Source of the DNA: Arcicella sp034519515
GTDB taxonomy: Bacteria; Bacteroidota; Bacteroidia; Cytophagales; Spirosomataceae
Length of the DNA stretch: 64,000 nucleotides
Assembly: GCA_034519515.1 (NCBI GenBank)
Contig: JAXHOK010000059.1
Location: 62,001-126,000 of the forward strand
Direction of reading: 5' to 3'
The notes under the pieces are model-generated. The model did not search any database, was not told the DNA's origin, and saw only the letters and a program-made list of their open reading frames with translations. A program made the position numbers and the translations under genes. Shown here in pieces: positions 1 through 10,021 of the stretch (positions are counted from its first letter, which is position 1; the number at the start of each line of letters is the position of its first letter).

Positions 1-1
1 C

Positions 2-2686
2 AAAAAAGTAGGTTTAGGAGGCTTAGAAATTACGCCCATTTATGGCGTAAAAGGCTATGAATCGCAGTTTATTGATTTTCTTTCGCCCAAATGGGTCGAT
101 ATGTTTAAGCATACCCTCAAAGAAGGTACTCGCCTCGGAATGGGCATCGACTTAGCAAATGCTTCGGGTTGGCCTTTTGGTGGTAGTTGGGTTACGCCCG
201 AAGATGCCTGTAAAGCAGTTTTTCATAAAACTTATACGCTCAAAGAAGGGGAAAATTTGAATGAAAATATTGTTTTTATACAAACGCCTTTATTGCGTTA
301 TGTTTTGCCTAAAAAGACCACAATCAGCGAACTGAAATACCCAATTTCGGCAAACAAAGACTTACAAGAACTCGCCATTGACCAAGTACGTTTCGAGCAA
401 AACTTGCCTTTACAAACATTAATGGCATATTCAGATAAGGGAGAAGTCATTCACTTAACCGAAAAAGTAAACAAAGACGGAAAACTAAACTGGCAAGCTC
501 CCGCAGGAAACTGGACACTTTATGCAGTTTTTCAAGGTTTTCACGGCAAAATGGTTGAGCGTGCAGGCCCAGGCGGCGAAGGCGATGTAATTGACCATTT
601 TTCGGCAAAAGCTATAAAAAATTACCTTTCAGCTTTCGACAAAGCATTTTCAAAAAGTGATGTTTCAAGCATGAGAGCATTTTTCAATGACTCTTACGAA
701 GTTGATGATGCCCGTGGGCAATCTGACTGGACAGAGGCATTGTTCGATGAGTTTAAGGCTCGTCGTGGTTATGATTTACGCAATCATTTACCCAATCTTT
801 TTAGCAAAGAAAATACCGACCTCAACCACCGAGTTTTGTTTGATTATAGAACAACAATCGGTGATTTGATTCTCGAAAAATATACTTCTGAATGGGCAAA
901 ATGGGCTCACGCAAGAGGTAAAGTTGTAAGAAATCAAGCCCACGGTTCGCCAGCCAATACACTTGATTTATACTCGGTTGTTGATATTCCTGAAATCGAA
1001 GGAACGGATTTGCTGAGAATAAAATTTGCATCATCTGCCTCCAATGTGATGGGTAAAAAACTCACTTCGTCGGAGTCGGCTACTTGGGAAAACGAGCATT
1101 TTCTATCAAATTTGGGCGATGTGAAGCGTGCCTTAGACCTTTTTATGGTCGGTGGTGTGAATCATATTTTCTATCATGGCACCAATTATTCGCCAAAAGA
1201 AGCGGCTTTCCCAGGTTGGTTGTTTTATGCAGCGGTGCATTTCACACCTCATAATCCTTTTTGGAAAGATTTCGGCAAATTGAATAATTACGTAACTCGC
1301 TGCCAAACTTTCTTGCAAGATAGCAAAGGCAATAACGATGTGCTGTTTTATTTTCCAATTACTGACCGCCTGACCGAGCCTTCGCCAAAAGGTTTGCTCG
1401 AACATTTCGATGGCGTAACACCCGAATTTAACGGCACAGATTTCAAAGAATTAGGTCAAAAACTCCTTGACCGTGGTTATGGTTTTGATTTTATTTCGGA
1501 CAAACAAATCGGAAATTTAAGCACAAAAAATAAACTAATCTTGACGGGCGGAATCAGCTACAAAACCATCTTATTGGCTGAAAGTGAGCAAATTCCACTC
1601 GAAACGCTCGAAAAATTGATTACTTTGGCAAAACAAGGAGCAAATATCATTTTCCATAAAAAACTCCCTACCGATGTGCCAGGTTTAGGAAATTTAGATA
1701 CTCGACGAGCAAAGTTTAAGGCAATTTTGGGTGAGTTAAATTTTGTACAAAAAAACTCGCTGGGAGGGGGCAGGAGTGAGGTTGGTTTCAGTCAAGCAAA
1801 AATCGGACAAGGTTCATTTTTTGTTGGCGAAAGTTTAGACGAAATGATGAATGTTGCCAAAATTTACCGAGAAACAATGATTGATAATGGCTTGCAATTT
1901 GTTAGAAAATCGCACGCAAAAGGCAATTATTACTTCGTGAATAACAAAACAACAAAAGCCTTTGATGGTTGGGTAAAACTATCGGTTTCAGCAAAATCAG
2001 CGGCTTTGTATAACCCAATGACCGAGACGCTGGGCATGGCAAAATACAAAGCCAAAACCAACGAAATTTATCTGCAACTCGAAGCGGGCGAATCGTGTAT
2101 CATCGAAACCTACAAAACACCTGTGTCGGGAGTAAAGTATGCCTATTTCCGACCAAAATCCGAACCACAAGAATTGACTGGAACTTGGAAAATTAGTTTC
2201 TTGGAGGGTGGCCCAACTTTACCAAAAACCGTTGAAACCAAAACATTAGATTCGTGGACAAAACTGGAAGGTGATGATTACAAAAATTTCTCTGGAACGG
2301 CTTCTTATTCTCTTAATTTTTCAAAACCAAATACCTCAGCAACGGGATATTGGCTCGATTTGGGCAAAGTAGCCGAGAGTGCAACGGTTACAATCAACGG
2401 GCGATTTCTCGGAACTTTACTGGGCCCAACTTACAAAGTTTTTGTGCCAAATTCTTTGTTAAAAGCACAAAATTCGTTGGTCATAAAGGTATCAAACTCA
2501 ATGGCAAATCGTGTGATTGCACTTGAAAAGCAAGGCGAAGTTTGGCAAAAATTTTATAATATCAATGTTTCGGCAAGGCTGAAACCAAATTTGGGTAAAG
2601 ATGGATATTTCACGACTCTAAACTGGCAACCAAGAGATTCTGGTTTGCTCGAAAAGGTAACTTTGACAGCGGTAGAAGCCCACTAA
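2..2686 (+). CDS. GH106 alpha-L-rhamnosidase (5' end outside window)
   Basis: Large glycoside hydrolase predicted to remove alpha-L-rhamnose from rhamnogalacturonan-type polysaccharides. The frame is open from the first codon in the window, so the true start lies upstream; 894 residues are visible. The N-terminal part has the family signature GGLEITPIYG followed by LGMGIDLANASGWPFGG. The central barrel has SSESATWENEHF and GVNHIFYHGTNYSP, where the catalytic carboxylates would be expected. The last 170 residues form a jelly-roll carbohydrate-binding domain (SATVTINGRFLGT, DSGLLEKVTL). The stop is 49 nt before the next gene on the same strand, consistent with one pectin-degradation operon. Assignment to GH106 is by recognised motifs; substrate specificity is inferred from the neighbour. 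Confidence 0.85.
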   Translation, partial: KKVGLGGLEITPIYGVKGYESQFIDFLSPKWVDMFKHTLKEGTRLGMGIDLANASGWPFGGSWVTPEDACKAVFHKTYTLKEGENLNENIVFIQTPLLRYVLPKKTTISELKYPISANKDLQELAIDQVRFEQNLPLQTLMAYSDKGEVIHLTEKVNKDGKLNWQAPAGNWTLYAVFQGFHGKMVERAGPGGEGDVIDHFSAKAIKNYLSAFDKAFSKSDVSSMRAFFNDSYEVDDARGQSDWTEALFDEFKARRGYDLRNHLPNLFSKENTDLNHRVLFDYRTTIGDLILEKYTSEWAKWAHARGKVVRNQAHGSPANTLDLYSVVDIPEIEGTDLLRIKFASSASNVMGKKLTSSESATWENEHFLSNLGDVKRALDLFMVGGVNHIFYHGTNYSPKEAAFPGWLFYAAVHFTPHNPFWKDFGKLNNYVTRCQTFLQDSKGNNDVLFYFPITDRLTEPSPKGLLEHFDGVTPEFNGTDFKELGQKLLDRGYGFDFISDKQIGNLSTKNKLILTGGISYKTILLAESEQIPLETLEKLITLAKQGANIIFHKKLPTDVPGLGNLDTRRAKFKAILGELNFVQKNSLGGGRSEVGFSQAKIGQGSFFVGESLDEMMNVAKIYRETMIDNGLQFVRKSHAKGNYYFVNNKTTKAFDGWVKLSVSAKSAALYNPMTETLGMAKYKAKTNEIYLQLEAGESCIIETYKTPVSGVKYAYFRPKSEPQELTGTWKISFLEGGPTLPKTVETKTLDSWTKLEGDDYKNFSGTASYSLNFSKPNTSATGYWLDLGKVAESATVTINGRFLGTLLGPTYKVFVPNSLLKAQNSLVIKVSNSMANRVIALEKQGEVWQKFYNINVSARLKPNLGKDGYFTTLNWQPRDSGLLEKVTLTAVEAH

Positions 2687-2735
2687 ATCTCCTATATGGG
2701 GGAGTTCATTACTCAAATAATAAATTTCAATTTTT

Positions 2736-4679
2736 ATGAAAAAAGTCTTTGTATTATCTTTTATTGTTATCCTTTCTTTGGCTTTCACCCAAAAACCAAA
2801 ACCTACACTTTATATCATCGGCGATTCGACGGTAAAAAATGGTGCAGGAAAAGGTTCAGATGGTCAATTTGGCTGGGGAACACTCATCCACGAACATTTT
2901 GATACGACCAAAATTCATATCGAAAATCACGCCATTGGTGGGCGAAGCAGCCGTACGTTTCTGACGGAAGGACGCTGGGAGAAAATTTTAAAAACCCTCA
3001 AAAAAGGCGATTTCGTGATGATGCAATTTGGGCATAATGATGGCGGAGCAATCAACGATACCACTCGTGCCAGAGGAACTATAAAAGGTGTAGGCGAAGA
3101 AACCCAAGAAATTGACAATTTGCTTACCAAAAAGCACGAAATCGTACATTCTTACGGCTGGTATATGCGAAAATATATTACTGAAACCCAAGAAAAAGGT
3201 GCAACTGCCATTGTGTTTTCGCCAGTGCCCCGCAATGTCTGGAAAGACGGAAAAATACCGAGAGATGGTTACACCAAATGGGCAGCGGAATCAGCTCAAA
3301 CAAAAGGTGCGTTTTTCGTAGATTTAAACGAATTGGTTTCAGCAAAATACGAACTTTCAAACGAAGCAAAACTCAAAGCTGATTTCTTTCCGATTGACCA
3401 CACCCACACCAATTATGCAGGTGCAAAACTCAATGCAGCTACCGTGGTAGAAGGTGTAAGAACTTTGAGAAAATGTAAAATAAACAAATTTTTATTCTCT
3501 GAAAAACAAATCAAAAAACGAGCAAAGGAAATTCAGTCTCTTGAAACTGGTTCGTTTTCTCCAATGCCCAACTCTTGGATTGACAAAGATACCGGCCATA
3601 AAATAGTGCGTTTGTCGAATATAGAAGGCAATAATTCAAGTTTTTACTTTCATAATAATCCTTTTATGGCAAGCAAAGATGGCGACCTAATGGCATTTTA
3701 TAATAGTACGCCCGCAGGTAATCAACTTTACTCAGTCAATCTGAAAACTTTGGAAAACAAACCCCTCACCAACCGTAGCAGAATTGGTGGCGAAATATTT
3801 GCTCCAAAGCGTGGCGAATTATTTTTCCAACGAAAAGACAGTGTTTTTGCCACCTCAATCATTACTCAGCAAACCCGTCTGGTTTATGTTTTTCCTGCCA
3901 ATTTTAAAGGAAAAATTTCTACCATTAATGCCGATGAAAACATCCTGGCGGGTGTTCACAAAGAAGGAGAAACCGAAAAAGAAATTTTGAAAAATTTTCC
4001 TGAAAAGAAAGATTATTTTGATAAAATCTTTGAAGCAAAAATAAAGAATACGCTCTTTTCAATCAATATCAAAACTGGTGAATTAAAGCAAATTCACCAA
4101 GAAAACACATGGCTCGGACATATTCAATTTGTGCCCAAAAACCCAAATATGCTGATGTTTTGCCATGAAGGCCCGTGGCACAAAGTGGATAGAATCTGGA
4201 CGATTGACATCAGAACCTCAGCCGTAAAATTGATGCACAAACGCAGCGTCGATATGGAAATTGCGGGACATGAGTTTCCGAGTTGGGATGGAAAAACTAT
4301 CTGGTTCGACTTACAAATTCCGAAAGGCGAGACTTTCTATTTGGCAGGAACAAACATTGAAACTGGCGAACAGAAACGCTACCAAATGGAACGCAATGAA
4401 TGGTCGATTCATTTTAATATTTCGCCCGACCAAACAATTTTTGCGGGTGATGGCGGCGATGTTGGGCAAGTTGCGAAGGCAAAAGATGGTCAGTGGATTT
4501 ATTTATTTCGTCCTAATGGCGATAGATTAAAGTCTGAAAAACTTGTAAATATGAAAAACCACGGCTATAAATTTGAGCCAAATGTGCATTTTTCTCCCGA
4601 TGGTAAATGGATAATTTTTAGAGCAAATTTTGAAGGTAAAAATCAAGTTTATGCGGTAGAAATTGCGAAAAACATCTAA
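2736..4679 (+). CDS. Fused rhamnogalacturonan acetylesterase (CE12) - oligogalacturonate lyase (PL22)
   Basis: A two-enzyme fusion of 647 aa. A signal peptide (about 1-20) precedes an SGNH esterase (about 24-250) with GDST (nucleophile Ser31), GGRSS (69-73), GHND (99-102) and DHTH (Asp221/His224), the blocks expected of CE12. After a Lys-rich linker, residues 275-647 resemble PL22 oligogalacturonate lyase: a beta-propeller of repeated S-x-D-G-x strands with candidate metal and catalytic histidines in LGHIQF, CHEGPW, GHEFPSWDG and EWSIHF. The esterase would deacetylate rhamnogalacturonan or homogalacturonan oligomers and the lyase cleave them by beta-elimination, in the periplasm or outside. 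It lies directly after the GH106 gene. Both domains look complete and uninterrupted. Confidence 0.85.
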   Translation: MKKVFVLSFIVILSLAFTQKPKPTLYIIGDSTVKNGAGKGSDGQFGWGTLIHEHFDTTKIHIENHAIGGRSSRTFLTEGRWEKILKTLKKGDFVMMQFGHNDGGAINDTTRARGTIKGVGEETQEIDNLLTKKHEIVHSYGWYMRKYITETQEKGATAIVFSPVPRNVWKDGKIPRDGYTKWAAESAQTKGAFFVDLNELVSAKYELSNEAKLKADFFPIDHTHTNYAGAKLNAATVVEGVRTLRKCKINKFLFSEKQIKKRAKEIQSLETGSFSPMPNSWIDKDTGHKIVRLSNIEGNNSSFYFHNNPFMASKDGDLMAFYNSTPAGNQLYSVNLKTLENKPLTNRSRIGGEIFAPKRGELFFQRKDSVFATSIITQQTRLVYVFPANFKGKISTINADENILAGVHKEGETEKEILKNFPEKKDYFDKIFEAKIKNTLFSINIKTGELKQIHQENTWLGHIQFVPKNPNMLMFCHEGPWHKVDRIWTIDIRTSAVKLMHKRSVDMEIAGHEFPSWDGKTIWFDLQIPKGETFYLAGTNIETGEQKRYQMERNEWSIHFNISPDQTIFAGDGGDVGQVAKAKDGQWIYLFRPNGDRLKSEKLVNMKNHGYKFEPNVHFSPDGKWIIFRANFEGKNQVYAVEIAKNI

Positions 4680-5077
4680 TTTTCAACTAAACGGAGGAAA
4701 CCCGCCATAACCACTGCATAGATAGTAAATGCCAAGAATCTACGCATTCTCTGTAAAAAAAGCTACGTTGTAATGTACAAGTATTTATGAAGAAGGGGGA
4801 TTTGGAACACGTCAGCCCGTAACTGATGCTGGGTTTTGTTCCAATGTTGAGTAACTTTCAAAGCTTCATAGTATTCCGTTCGCTGGTACAAATGTTGATT
4901 AATTTACTGATGTTCAATTACTTCCGTCCGACTCTTTTTCATAAATACTATGTTGTGGGCAGTCGCTTTTTTGTCCACACGCTGAATTGTCCATTTTTCA
5001 TGTCCGATGAAAAATAATTAAATTATCCACGAAGCAAAGAATAGTCGCATTAAAAATAGCAAAATATATCAATATTC
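4680..5077. other. Intergenic stretch, no gene recognised
   Basis: About 400 nt between the pectin genes and the TonB operon. A 63-codon open frame at 4826-5017 has no recognisable domain, no upstream signal and a biased hydrophobic/Phe composition, so it is not called. No clear hairpin or repeat is seen in this stretch. Confidence 0.4.
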
Positions 5078-5187
5078 TTAGAAAGATTATAAATTTGCAA
5101 AATTATTTATAATCTTTCTAAATAAACCCTTATTTTTATTTTTATCGTGTTTATATTTGTGCCATTATTTATAATAAGTCCAAATAA
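5078..5187 (+). promoter_or_regulatory. TonB operon promoter with two Fur-like palindromes
   Basis: Two related AT-rich palindromes of the form TTATTTA-N9-TAAATAA occur at 5103-5125 (arms perfect) and 5165-5187 (one arm ends CAAATAA). Between them lies TATATTTG (5152-5159), matching the Bacteroidota -7 element TAnnTTTG. No TTTG -33 box is found, as is common for regulated promoters. The first palindrome also belongs to a larger perfect 17-bp inverted repeat, 5078-5094 and 5105-5121. The second would overlap the transcription start. Because the downstream genes look like an iron-uptake set, Fur or another iron-responsive regulator is the first guess. That is inference from site shape and context. 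Confidence 0.5.
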
Positions 5188-5243
5188 AAATAAAATTATT
5201 AGCACTAACTCTTCGAGTTGGTCAAATTTTAAAACAATCATTC

Positions 5244-7607
5244 ATGAAAAAATTATACACAATTATTTTATTTTTTAGTTCAATTTCATTTCAATTATTG
5301 GCTCAAACTGGCTTAATAAAAGGAAAATTAACTTCTGAAAATGGTTCTGATGTTCCATTTGCTACAATAATGCTTAAAGGTCTAAAATTAGGTACAGTTT
5401 CAAACGAAAAAGGCGAATTTTTGATTGATAAAGCACCGATTGGTAAGCAATTTATAGTTGTTTCTTCGGTTGGTTATGAATCAATTAACCAAGAAATTAA
5501 CGTAAAAGAAGGTAGCAACGAAATCAATTTATCAATTAAAGAATCAATTAATTCATTGTCAGAGGTGAGCGTTGTGGGCAATATCGGCATAACCCAAGTG
5601 AAACCGCAATCAATCCAGTATAATTCCAAAGACCTCATTTCGCAAAATGGCGGTACAGCGGGCGATATTTTAAAAGCAATGCCAAGTGTAGCTATGGGTG
5701 GAAGTCCAAATCATAACCGTGATATTCGTTTCAGGGGTTTGGGCAATGGTTATACACAGGTACTCATTAACGGACAACCAGTAGGAGTAAGCGGAAATAA
5801 TAGAGAAAGTGTGCTCGACCTTATTCCTGCTAATCAGATAGAAAGCATTGAAATTCTGTCAAATCCTACGGCTGACATGGTGTCAACGGGTGTAAATGGA
5901 GTAGTGAATATCATTTTAAAGAAAGGTGTTCCATCAACCAAATTGTATGATACAAGAGGCAGAGCCTCCTTTACTGCCGACCAGCTGGGTGGATACAATG
6001 GTAGCTTAGGATTGAGTGGTAGAGCAAAAAACTTTACTTATGGAGCAAGTATCGACCGGTTGGCACGAATAGTAGATAATAATAGCGATGGTGATACCAA
6101 AAAATATTCGAATACGGGTACGCTGACTGAAAATGTTTTGACACTAAAAAATGAAACGAAAGACTTTACAAATAATACTGCAAAGGCATTTTTAGGTTTT
6201 AATTCAAAAGGCTGGGATATTTACACTGATTATACTTATGGCGACCAAACGGAAGACAAAACCAAGTTGGATGTGCAAAGAACATTTGATGCCAGCAATA
6301 AATTTAAAAGTGGCAAATACGTTAATTCCCCAGAAATCAAATCTGTATTTTTTCACAACCCATCATTGAAAGTAAGTAAAAATTGGAAAAATCAAGAATT
6401 TCAGTTTTTATATAATTTTAATGGCTCGGGCGAAGACAAAACCACCGACCAAAACGAATATGGCTCAACAGACACTGGCGAACCGATATTGAATAAAACA
6501 CCAAAAATTACTCGTAACGATGACCAAATTAGGTTACAAACGCATTTGCCAAGTTTTAGTTGGTCAACAAATATATTTAAAAAATCATTATTGAAAGCTG
6601 GATATCAAGGATTTTTGACCGAAAGAAATATCACAAGAAATAGTAATACCTACAACGCCACTAGCAATAAATTTGATACAAAAGTTGATGCCAAAAATAA
6701 TTTTGAAGCCAATGAAGACGTAAATGCTTTTTTTACTACTTTTCAATGGAATATTGAAAAATTAAAATTGAACCTTGGCTATCGTCATGAGTTTGCAACA
6801 ATTCAAACAAAATTGAATTCTAGTACCGATACTAAACTTGGAGATTATTCTACACCTTTGCCATCGCTACATGCCCAATATTTTATCAGCAAAGAAACCT
6901 ATATTTCTACCTCATTAGGTCGTAGAATTCGTCGCCCTGGTTTTAATGACCTCAATCCTTTCCTTGAAATTAAAAGCCCTACCGAACATAAAATCGGAAA
7001 TCCTGACCTTCAACCCGAATTGGCTTGGGCTTATGAGGCTGGTATTTTTAAGCAAACTAAAAATTTTAATATTGGCGTAAATTATTTTTTAAGAAATATT
7101 AATAATTTAATTCAGAAGGATATCACTAACGAAAACGGAATTTTTGTAGAAAAACCAATCAATATTCGTGCGGCTCAAACTACGGGTTTAGAGTTTATTG
7201 CTGCCGCCAAAGTGGGAAAATGGTTGAATTTTAACGGTAATTACTCGAAATTTTGGTCAAAAATTCTTACTAACGATGAATACAATGGCGACCAGTTGAA
7301 GGATCAGTTTGCATGGACTGCAAAACTTTTGACCGATATTAAATTACCCGCAAAAATTAATCTACAAGTAATCTCAAATTGGGTTGGTCCTAAAAACACA
7401 ATTCAATCAGGAGAAGGAAAGGTGCAGTTTGTAGATTTTGGCATTCAAAAAGAATTTGGAAAAGGAAACCTACTTTTTGTGAGAGGTACTGATATTTTCG
7501 ATACATTAAAAAAATGGAAGTATACCAATACAGCTACTCAAGTTGCCAATACTTATGAGCAAACACAGGGGCGTGTATTTAGCGTAGGTGCGAGTGTTAA
7601 TTTTTAA
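5244..7607 (+). CDS. TonB-dependent outer membrane receptor
   Basis: 787-aa outer membrane receptor taking up a substrate by TonB energy. A signal peptide ends at LLAQ (about residue 21). Next come a carboxypeptidase-regulatory beta-sandwich (about 24-108, GLIKGKLTSENG), a plug domain (about 120-230, with FRGLGNGYTQVLINGQPVG and IESIEILSNP) and a beta-barrel of the OMP_b-brl_3 type to the C-terminus, ending in a typical aromatic residue (SVGASVNF). There is no SusD-like partner next to it, so it is not a SusC glycan importer. The following helical-repeat protein and PepSY membrane protein argue for iron, siderophore or haem uptake. Two palindromic operator candidates lie just upstream. The exact ligand cannot be read from sequence. 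Confidence 0.85.
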   Translation: MKKLYTIILFFSSISFQLLAQTGLIKGKLTSENGSDVPFATIMLKGLKLGTVSNEKGEFLIDKAPIGKQFIVVSSVGYESINQEINVKEGSNEINLSIKESINSLSEVSVVGNIGITQVKPQSIQYNSKDLISQNGGTAGDILKAMPSVAMGGSPNHNRDIRFRGLGNGYTQVLINGQPVGVSGNNRESVLDLIPANQIESIEILSNPTADMVSTGVNGVVNIILKKGVPSTKLYDTRGRASFTADQLGGYNGSLGLSGRAKNFTYGASIDRLARIVDNNSDGDTKKYSNTGTLTENVLTLKNETKDFTNNTAKAFLGFNSKGWDIYTDYTYGDQTEDKTKLDVQRTFDASNKFKSGKYVNSPEIKSVFFHNPSLKVSKNWKNQEFQFLYNFNGSGEDKTTDQNEYGSTDTGEPILNKTPKITRNDDQIRLQTHLPSFSWSTNIFKKSLLKAGYQGFLTERNITRNSNTYNATSNKFDTKVDAKNNFEANEDVNAFFTTFQWNIEKLKLNLGYRHEFATIQTKLNSSTDTKLGDYSTPLPSLHAQYFISKETYISTSLGRRIRRPGFNDLNPFLEIKSPTEHKIGNPDLQPELAWAYEAGIFKQTKNFNIGVNYFLRNINNLIQKDITNENGIFVEKPINIRAAQTTGLEFIAAAKVGKWLNFNGNYSKFWSKILTNDEYNGDQLKDQFAWTAKLLTDIKLPAKINLQVISNWVGPKNTIQSGEGKVQFVDFGIQKEFGKGNLLFVRGTDIFDTLKKWKYTNTATQVANTYEQTQGRVFSVGASVNF

Positions 7608-7626
7608 ATCGAAAAAACATATACCG

Positions 7627-8745
7627 ATGAAGACTAAATTTTTATTGCCAATATTAATATTTTTTGTACAAATATCATTTGCTCATCGTACTGAGAAAGA
7701 TATTATGGAAACTAAGGCTGGCAAATTGATTGCTCTGTCTAAAATTGGAGGAGAAATTGGTAAGTTCAAAGATAAAAATGAGGGAATTGTAATTTTAAAC
7801 AGGGCATTAAGTCAGGCTAAAAAACTAAAAAATAAATGGTATAAAGAGGTTACTTTGGCAGAAATAGCTATTGAGTATTCGGGTTTAGGCGAACACGACA
7901 TGGCCCTTGATATCACCAATAACATAAAGGATAAACATCTTTTCAGTACTAATTTGGGGAAAATAGCCAATAAACTGGCTAAAACTAATCCCGAAAAGGC
8001 TAAAGGTTTATTAGAAAGTGCTGTAAATAAAATAAGAGTTAGTGAACATAAAAATGAAATACCAGCTGTTTTAGCTGAGCTGTCAGGTAGGTACGAAAAA
8101 TTAAATCAAATTGACCTAGCCAATAATTTATTGGAAGAAGCCTTGCAAATTATTGAAAGTCAGAGTAACATTCCGTTGTATGAAAAATTAAGTACTTATG
8201 CTGAAATAGCCGCAAATTTGGTGGCTGTAGGTAATAAAGAGAAAGCCTTTGCCCTGTTCGATAAAGCATATGTGCTTTCCAATAATTTGAATAACCCTTT
8301 TGAAAAAGCCGCTATCTTAGCGATGCTTGGTGGCGAATTAGCAGAGAAAGGACAGCCACAAAAAGCACTCGTAATGCTTGAAAAAGCACAGCAAGCGGCA
8401 AGTATGATTGAAGATAAAAATAAAAAAAATGATATTTTAAGCGAAATTACAAGAAATCTAAGTCAAGCAAAAGAAAATGCAAAAGCAGAAATATTATCGA
8501 AAAGTATTGATGATTATTATTTTTTGACAGAGGGGCTTATCCGTATTGCAAAAAATTATTCAAAAATACAACAGCAAGAAAAAGCACTTGGCTTATTGAA
8601 TGATTCGATAATAGCAGCAAAAAAAATAAACTCAAATTCTAAAAAAGCATTAACTTTTGCAAAAATCGCATCTGAACTTGCCAATATCGAGCAGAATACA
8701 AAAGCTTTGCAATTATTATCGGAGGCGATGAGTTCTATTTCTTAA
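7627..8745 (+). CDS. Exported helical (TPR-like) repeat protein
   Basis: 372 aa when started at the ATG at 7627, which gives a clean signal peptide (lysine, hydrophobic stretch, cut near ISFA); an earlier TTG-type start would overlap the TonB gene and spoil the leader. The mature part is a series of about 35-40-residue helical repeats of TPR type (for example EKAFALFDKAYVLSN and QKALVMLEKAQQAA). No enzymatic motif is visible. It starts 19 nt after the receptor stop and ends 37 nt before the PepSY gene, so the three genes are probably co-transcribed. A periplasmic accessory or scaffold role for the uptake system is plausible but inferred from position alone. Confidence 0.7.
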   Translation: MKTKFLLPILIFFVQISFAHRTEKDIMETKAGKLIALSKIGGEIGKFKDKNEGIVILNRALSQAKKLKNKWYKEVTLAEIAIEYSGLGEHDMALDITNNIKDKHLFSTNLGKIANKLAKTNPEKAKGLLESAVNKIRVSEHKNEIPAVLAELSGRYEKLNQIDLANNLLEEALQIIESQSNIPLYEKLSTYAEIAANLVAVGNKEKAFALFDKAYVLSNNLNNPFEKAAILAMLGGELAEKGQPQKALVMLEKAQQAASMIEDKNKKNDILSEITRNLSQAKENAKAEILSKSIDDYYFLTEGLIRIAKNYSKIQQQEKALGLLNDSIIAAKKINSNSKKALTFAKIASELANIEQNTKALQLLSEAMSSIS

Positions 8746-8782
8746 TTTTTTATAATTTTGTTCCTAATCTGAAACAATCAAA

Positions 8783-10003
8783 ATGGCAAAGAAAGATACC
8801 AAACTAACGCTCAAAAAAATTTGGGGATATATTCATCTCTGGGGTGGTTTAGCAAGTGGAATTGTAGTGCTAATTGTTAGCATTACAGGCTGTATTTTTG
8901 TTTTTGAGGAAGAAATCAGAAATATAACGCAAAAAGAATTTCGATTTGTAGAACCCCAAAAGCAAGCTAAAATTTCTTTGGCAGAAGCTACAAATACAAT
9001 AAATACCCAATATCCAAAAATGAAAATTGAGCAAATACGCTTGTTTTCAGACCCAAATCGCACCATAATTGCCAAATTGATAGAAAACAAAAACGAAAAT
9101 CCGAAAGCCAAAAGTGAAGTTCAAAAAGGCAAAAAAGAAAACGAAATGGCAGGTAAAAAAGTCACGATTTCGCTCAACCCATACACAGGGGTAATCATTG
9201 GCACTTGGAATATGGACAAGGATTTTCTACATTTTGTTGAAGAAATGCACGTAAATTTATTGTTGGGTGATGTTGGAAAATGGCTCATTAAAATCAATAT
9301 CGTTGTGTTTTTGGTGATGTTAATCTCGGGTTTCGTTTTGTGGTTTCCACGCAAGAAAAACCAAATGCGAACCGCTTTTAAGATGAAATTCAATACAAAA
9401 TTTCAATTATTGAACTATAATTTTCATAACGTATTTGGTTTTTATTTTCTTTTGCCCTTGTTTTTGGTAACATTTACAGGTATGTGGTGGGCTATAAAAC
9501 CAGTTCAGAAAGGAGTTTATGCTGTTTTGGGTGAAAAAATGAAAGAACCTAAAAAGTCAATTTCTGTACCACAAGAAGGAAAATTATTTACGCCAAATCA
9601 AGCATTTGAAACTGTGAAAAATCAATATGCAGGGTGGAATGAAGCACATATTAACTTTGCAAAAAATGAAAAAGAATGTGTCAAGGTTAATTTGCGTTAT
9701 CCTTATGAAATTGTAAAAAAGCAAAATGTTTTTGAGTTTGACCAATATTCAGGCGAAATGTTAAAAACTGAATTATTCGCCAATTACTCGGCAGGCGACA
9801 AAGTAAAACACGCCAATCGAGATTTACATACGGGGAAAGCCTTCGGTTTATTTGGTAAAATATTAATGTTTTTAGCGAGTTTATTCTCAGCAACTTTACC
9901 CATTACAGGAATGTTGATTTGGTATAATCGCAAATATAAAAAGTCGGCAAAGAAAGTTGTCAGACCGCAACAAGCTGTAAAACCACAATTTGCTACTGTT
10001 TAG
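8783..10003 (+). CDS. PepSY-associated transmembrane protein (PiuB-type)
   Basis: 406-aa inner-membrane protein of the PepSY_TM family, commonly encoded with TonB receptors for siderophores and thought to act in periplasmic reduction or release of iron from ferric siderophores. Four hydrophobic helices are seen: about 16-40 (after KKIWGYIHLWGGL), 167-187 (ending VLWFPRKK), 216-238 (NFHNVFGFYF) and 355-378. The large periplasmic loops contain the PepSY-like segments. The conserved pattern H-x-W-x-G-L in helix 1 and HNVFGFY before helix 3 are family landmarks. It is the last gene of the putative iron operon and is followed by a strong hairpin terminator. Confidence 0.85.
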   Translation: MAKKDTKLTLKKIWGYIHLWGGLASGIVVLIVSITGCIFVFEEEIRNITQKEFRFVEPQKQAKISLAEATNTINTQYPKMKIEQIRLFSDPNRTIIAKLIENKNENPKAKSEVQKGKKENEMAGKKVTISLNPYTGVIIGTWNMDKDFLHFVEEMHVNLLLGDVGKWLIKINIVVFLVMLISGFVLWFPRKKNQMRTAFKMKFNTKFQLLNYNFHNVFGFYFLLPLFLVTFTGMWWAIKPVQKGVYAVLGEKMKEPKKSISVPQEGKLFTPNQAFETVKNQYAGWNEAHINFAKNEKECVKVNLRYPYEIVKKQNVFEFDQYSGEMLKTELFANYSAGDKVKHANRDLHTGKAFGLFGKILMFLASLFSATLPITGMLIWYNRKYKKSAKKVVRPQQAVKPQFATV

Positions 10004-10021
10004 AAGTGTCTAACATAATAT

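Noticed and set aside
4826..5017. 63-codon open frame in the gap before the TonB operon
   Set aside because: No recognisable domain, biased Phe/Leu-rich composition and no upstream signal; most likely chance.
5244..7607. TonB receptor considered as a SusC-type glycan importer linked to the pectin genes
   Set aside because: No SusD gene is present, it is separated by 560 nt with its own operators, and PepSY/TPR partners point to iron uptake instead.
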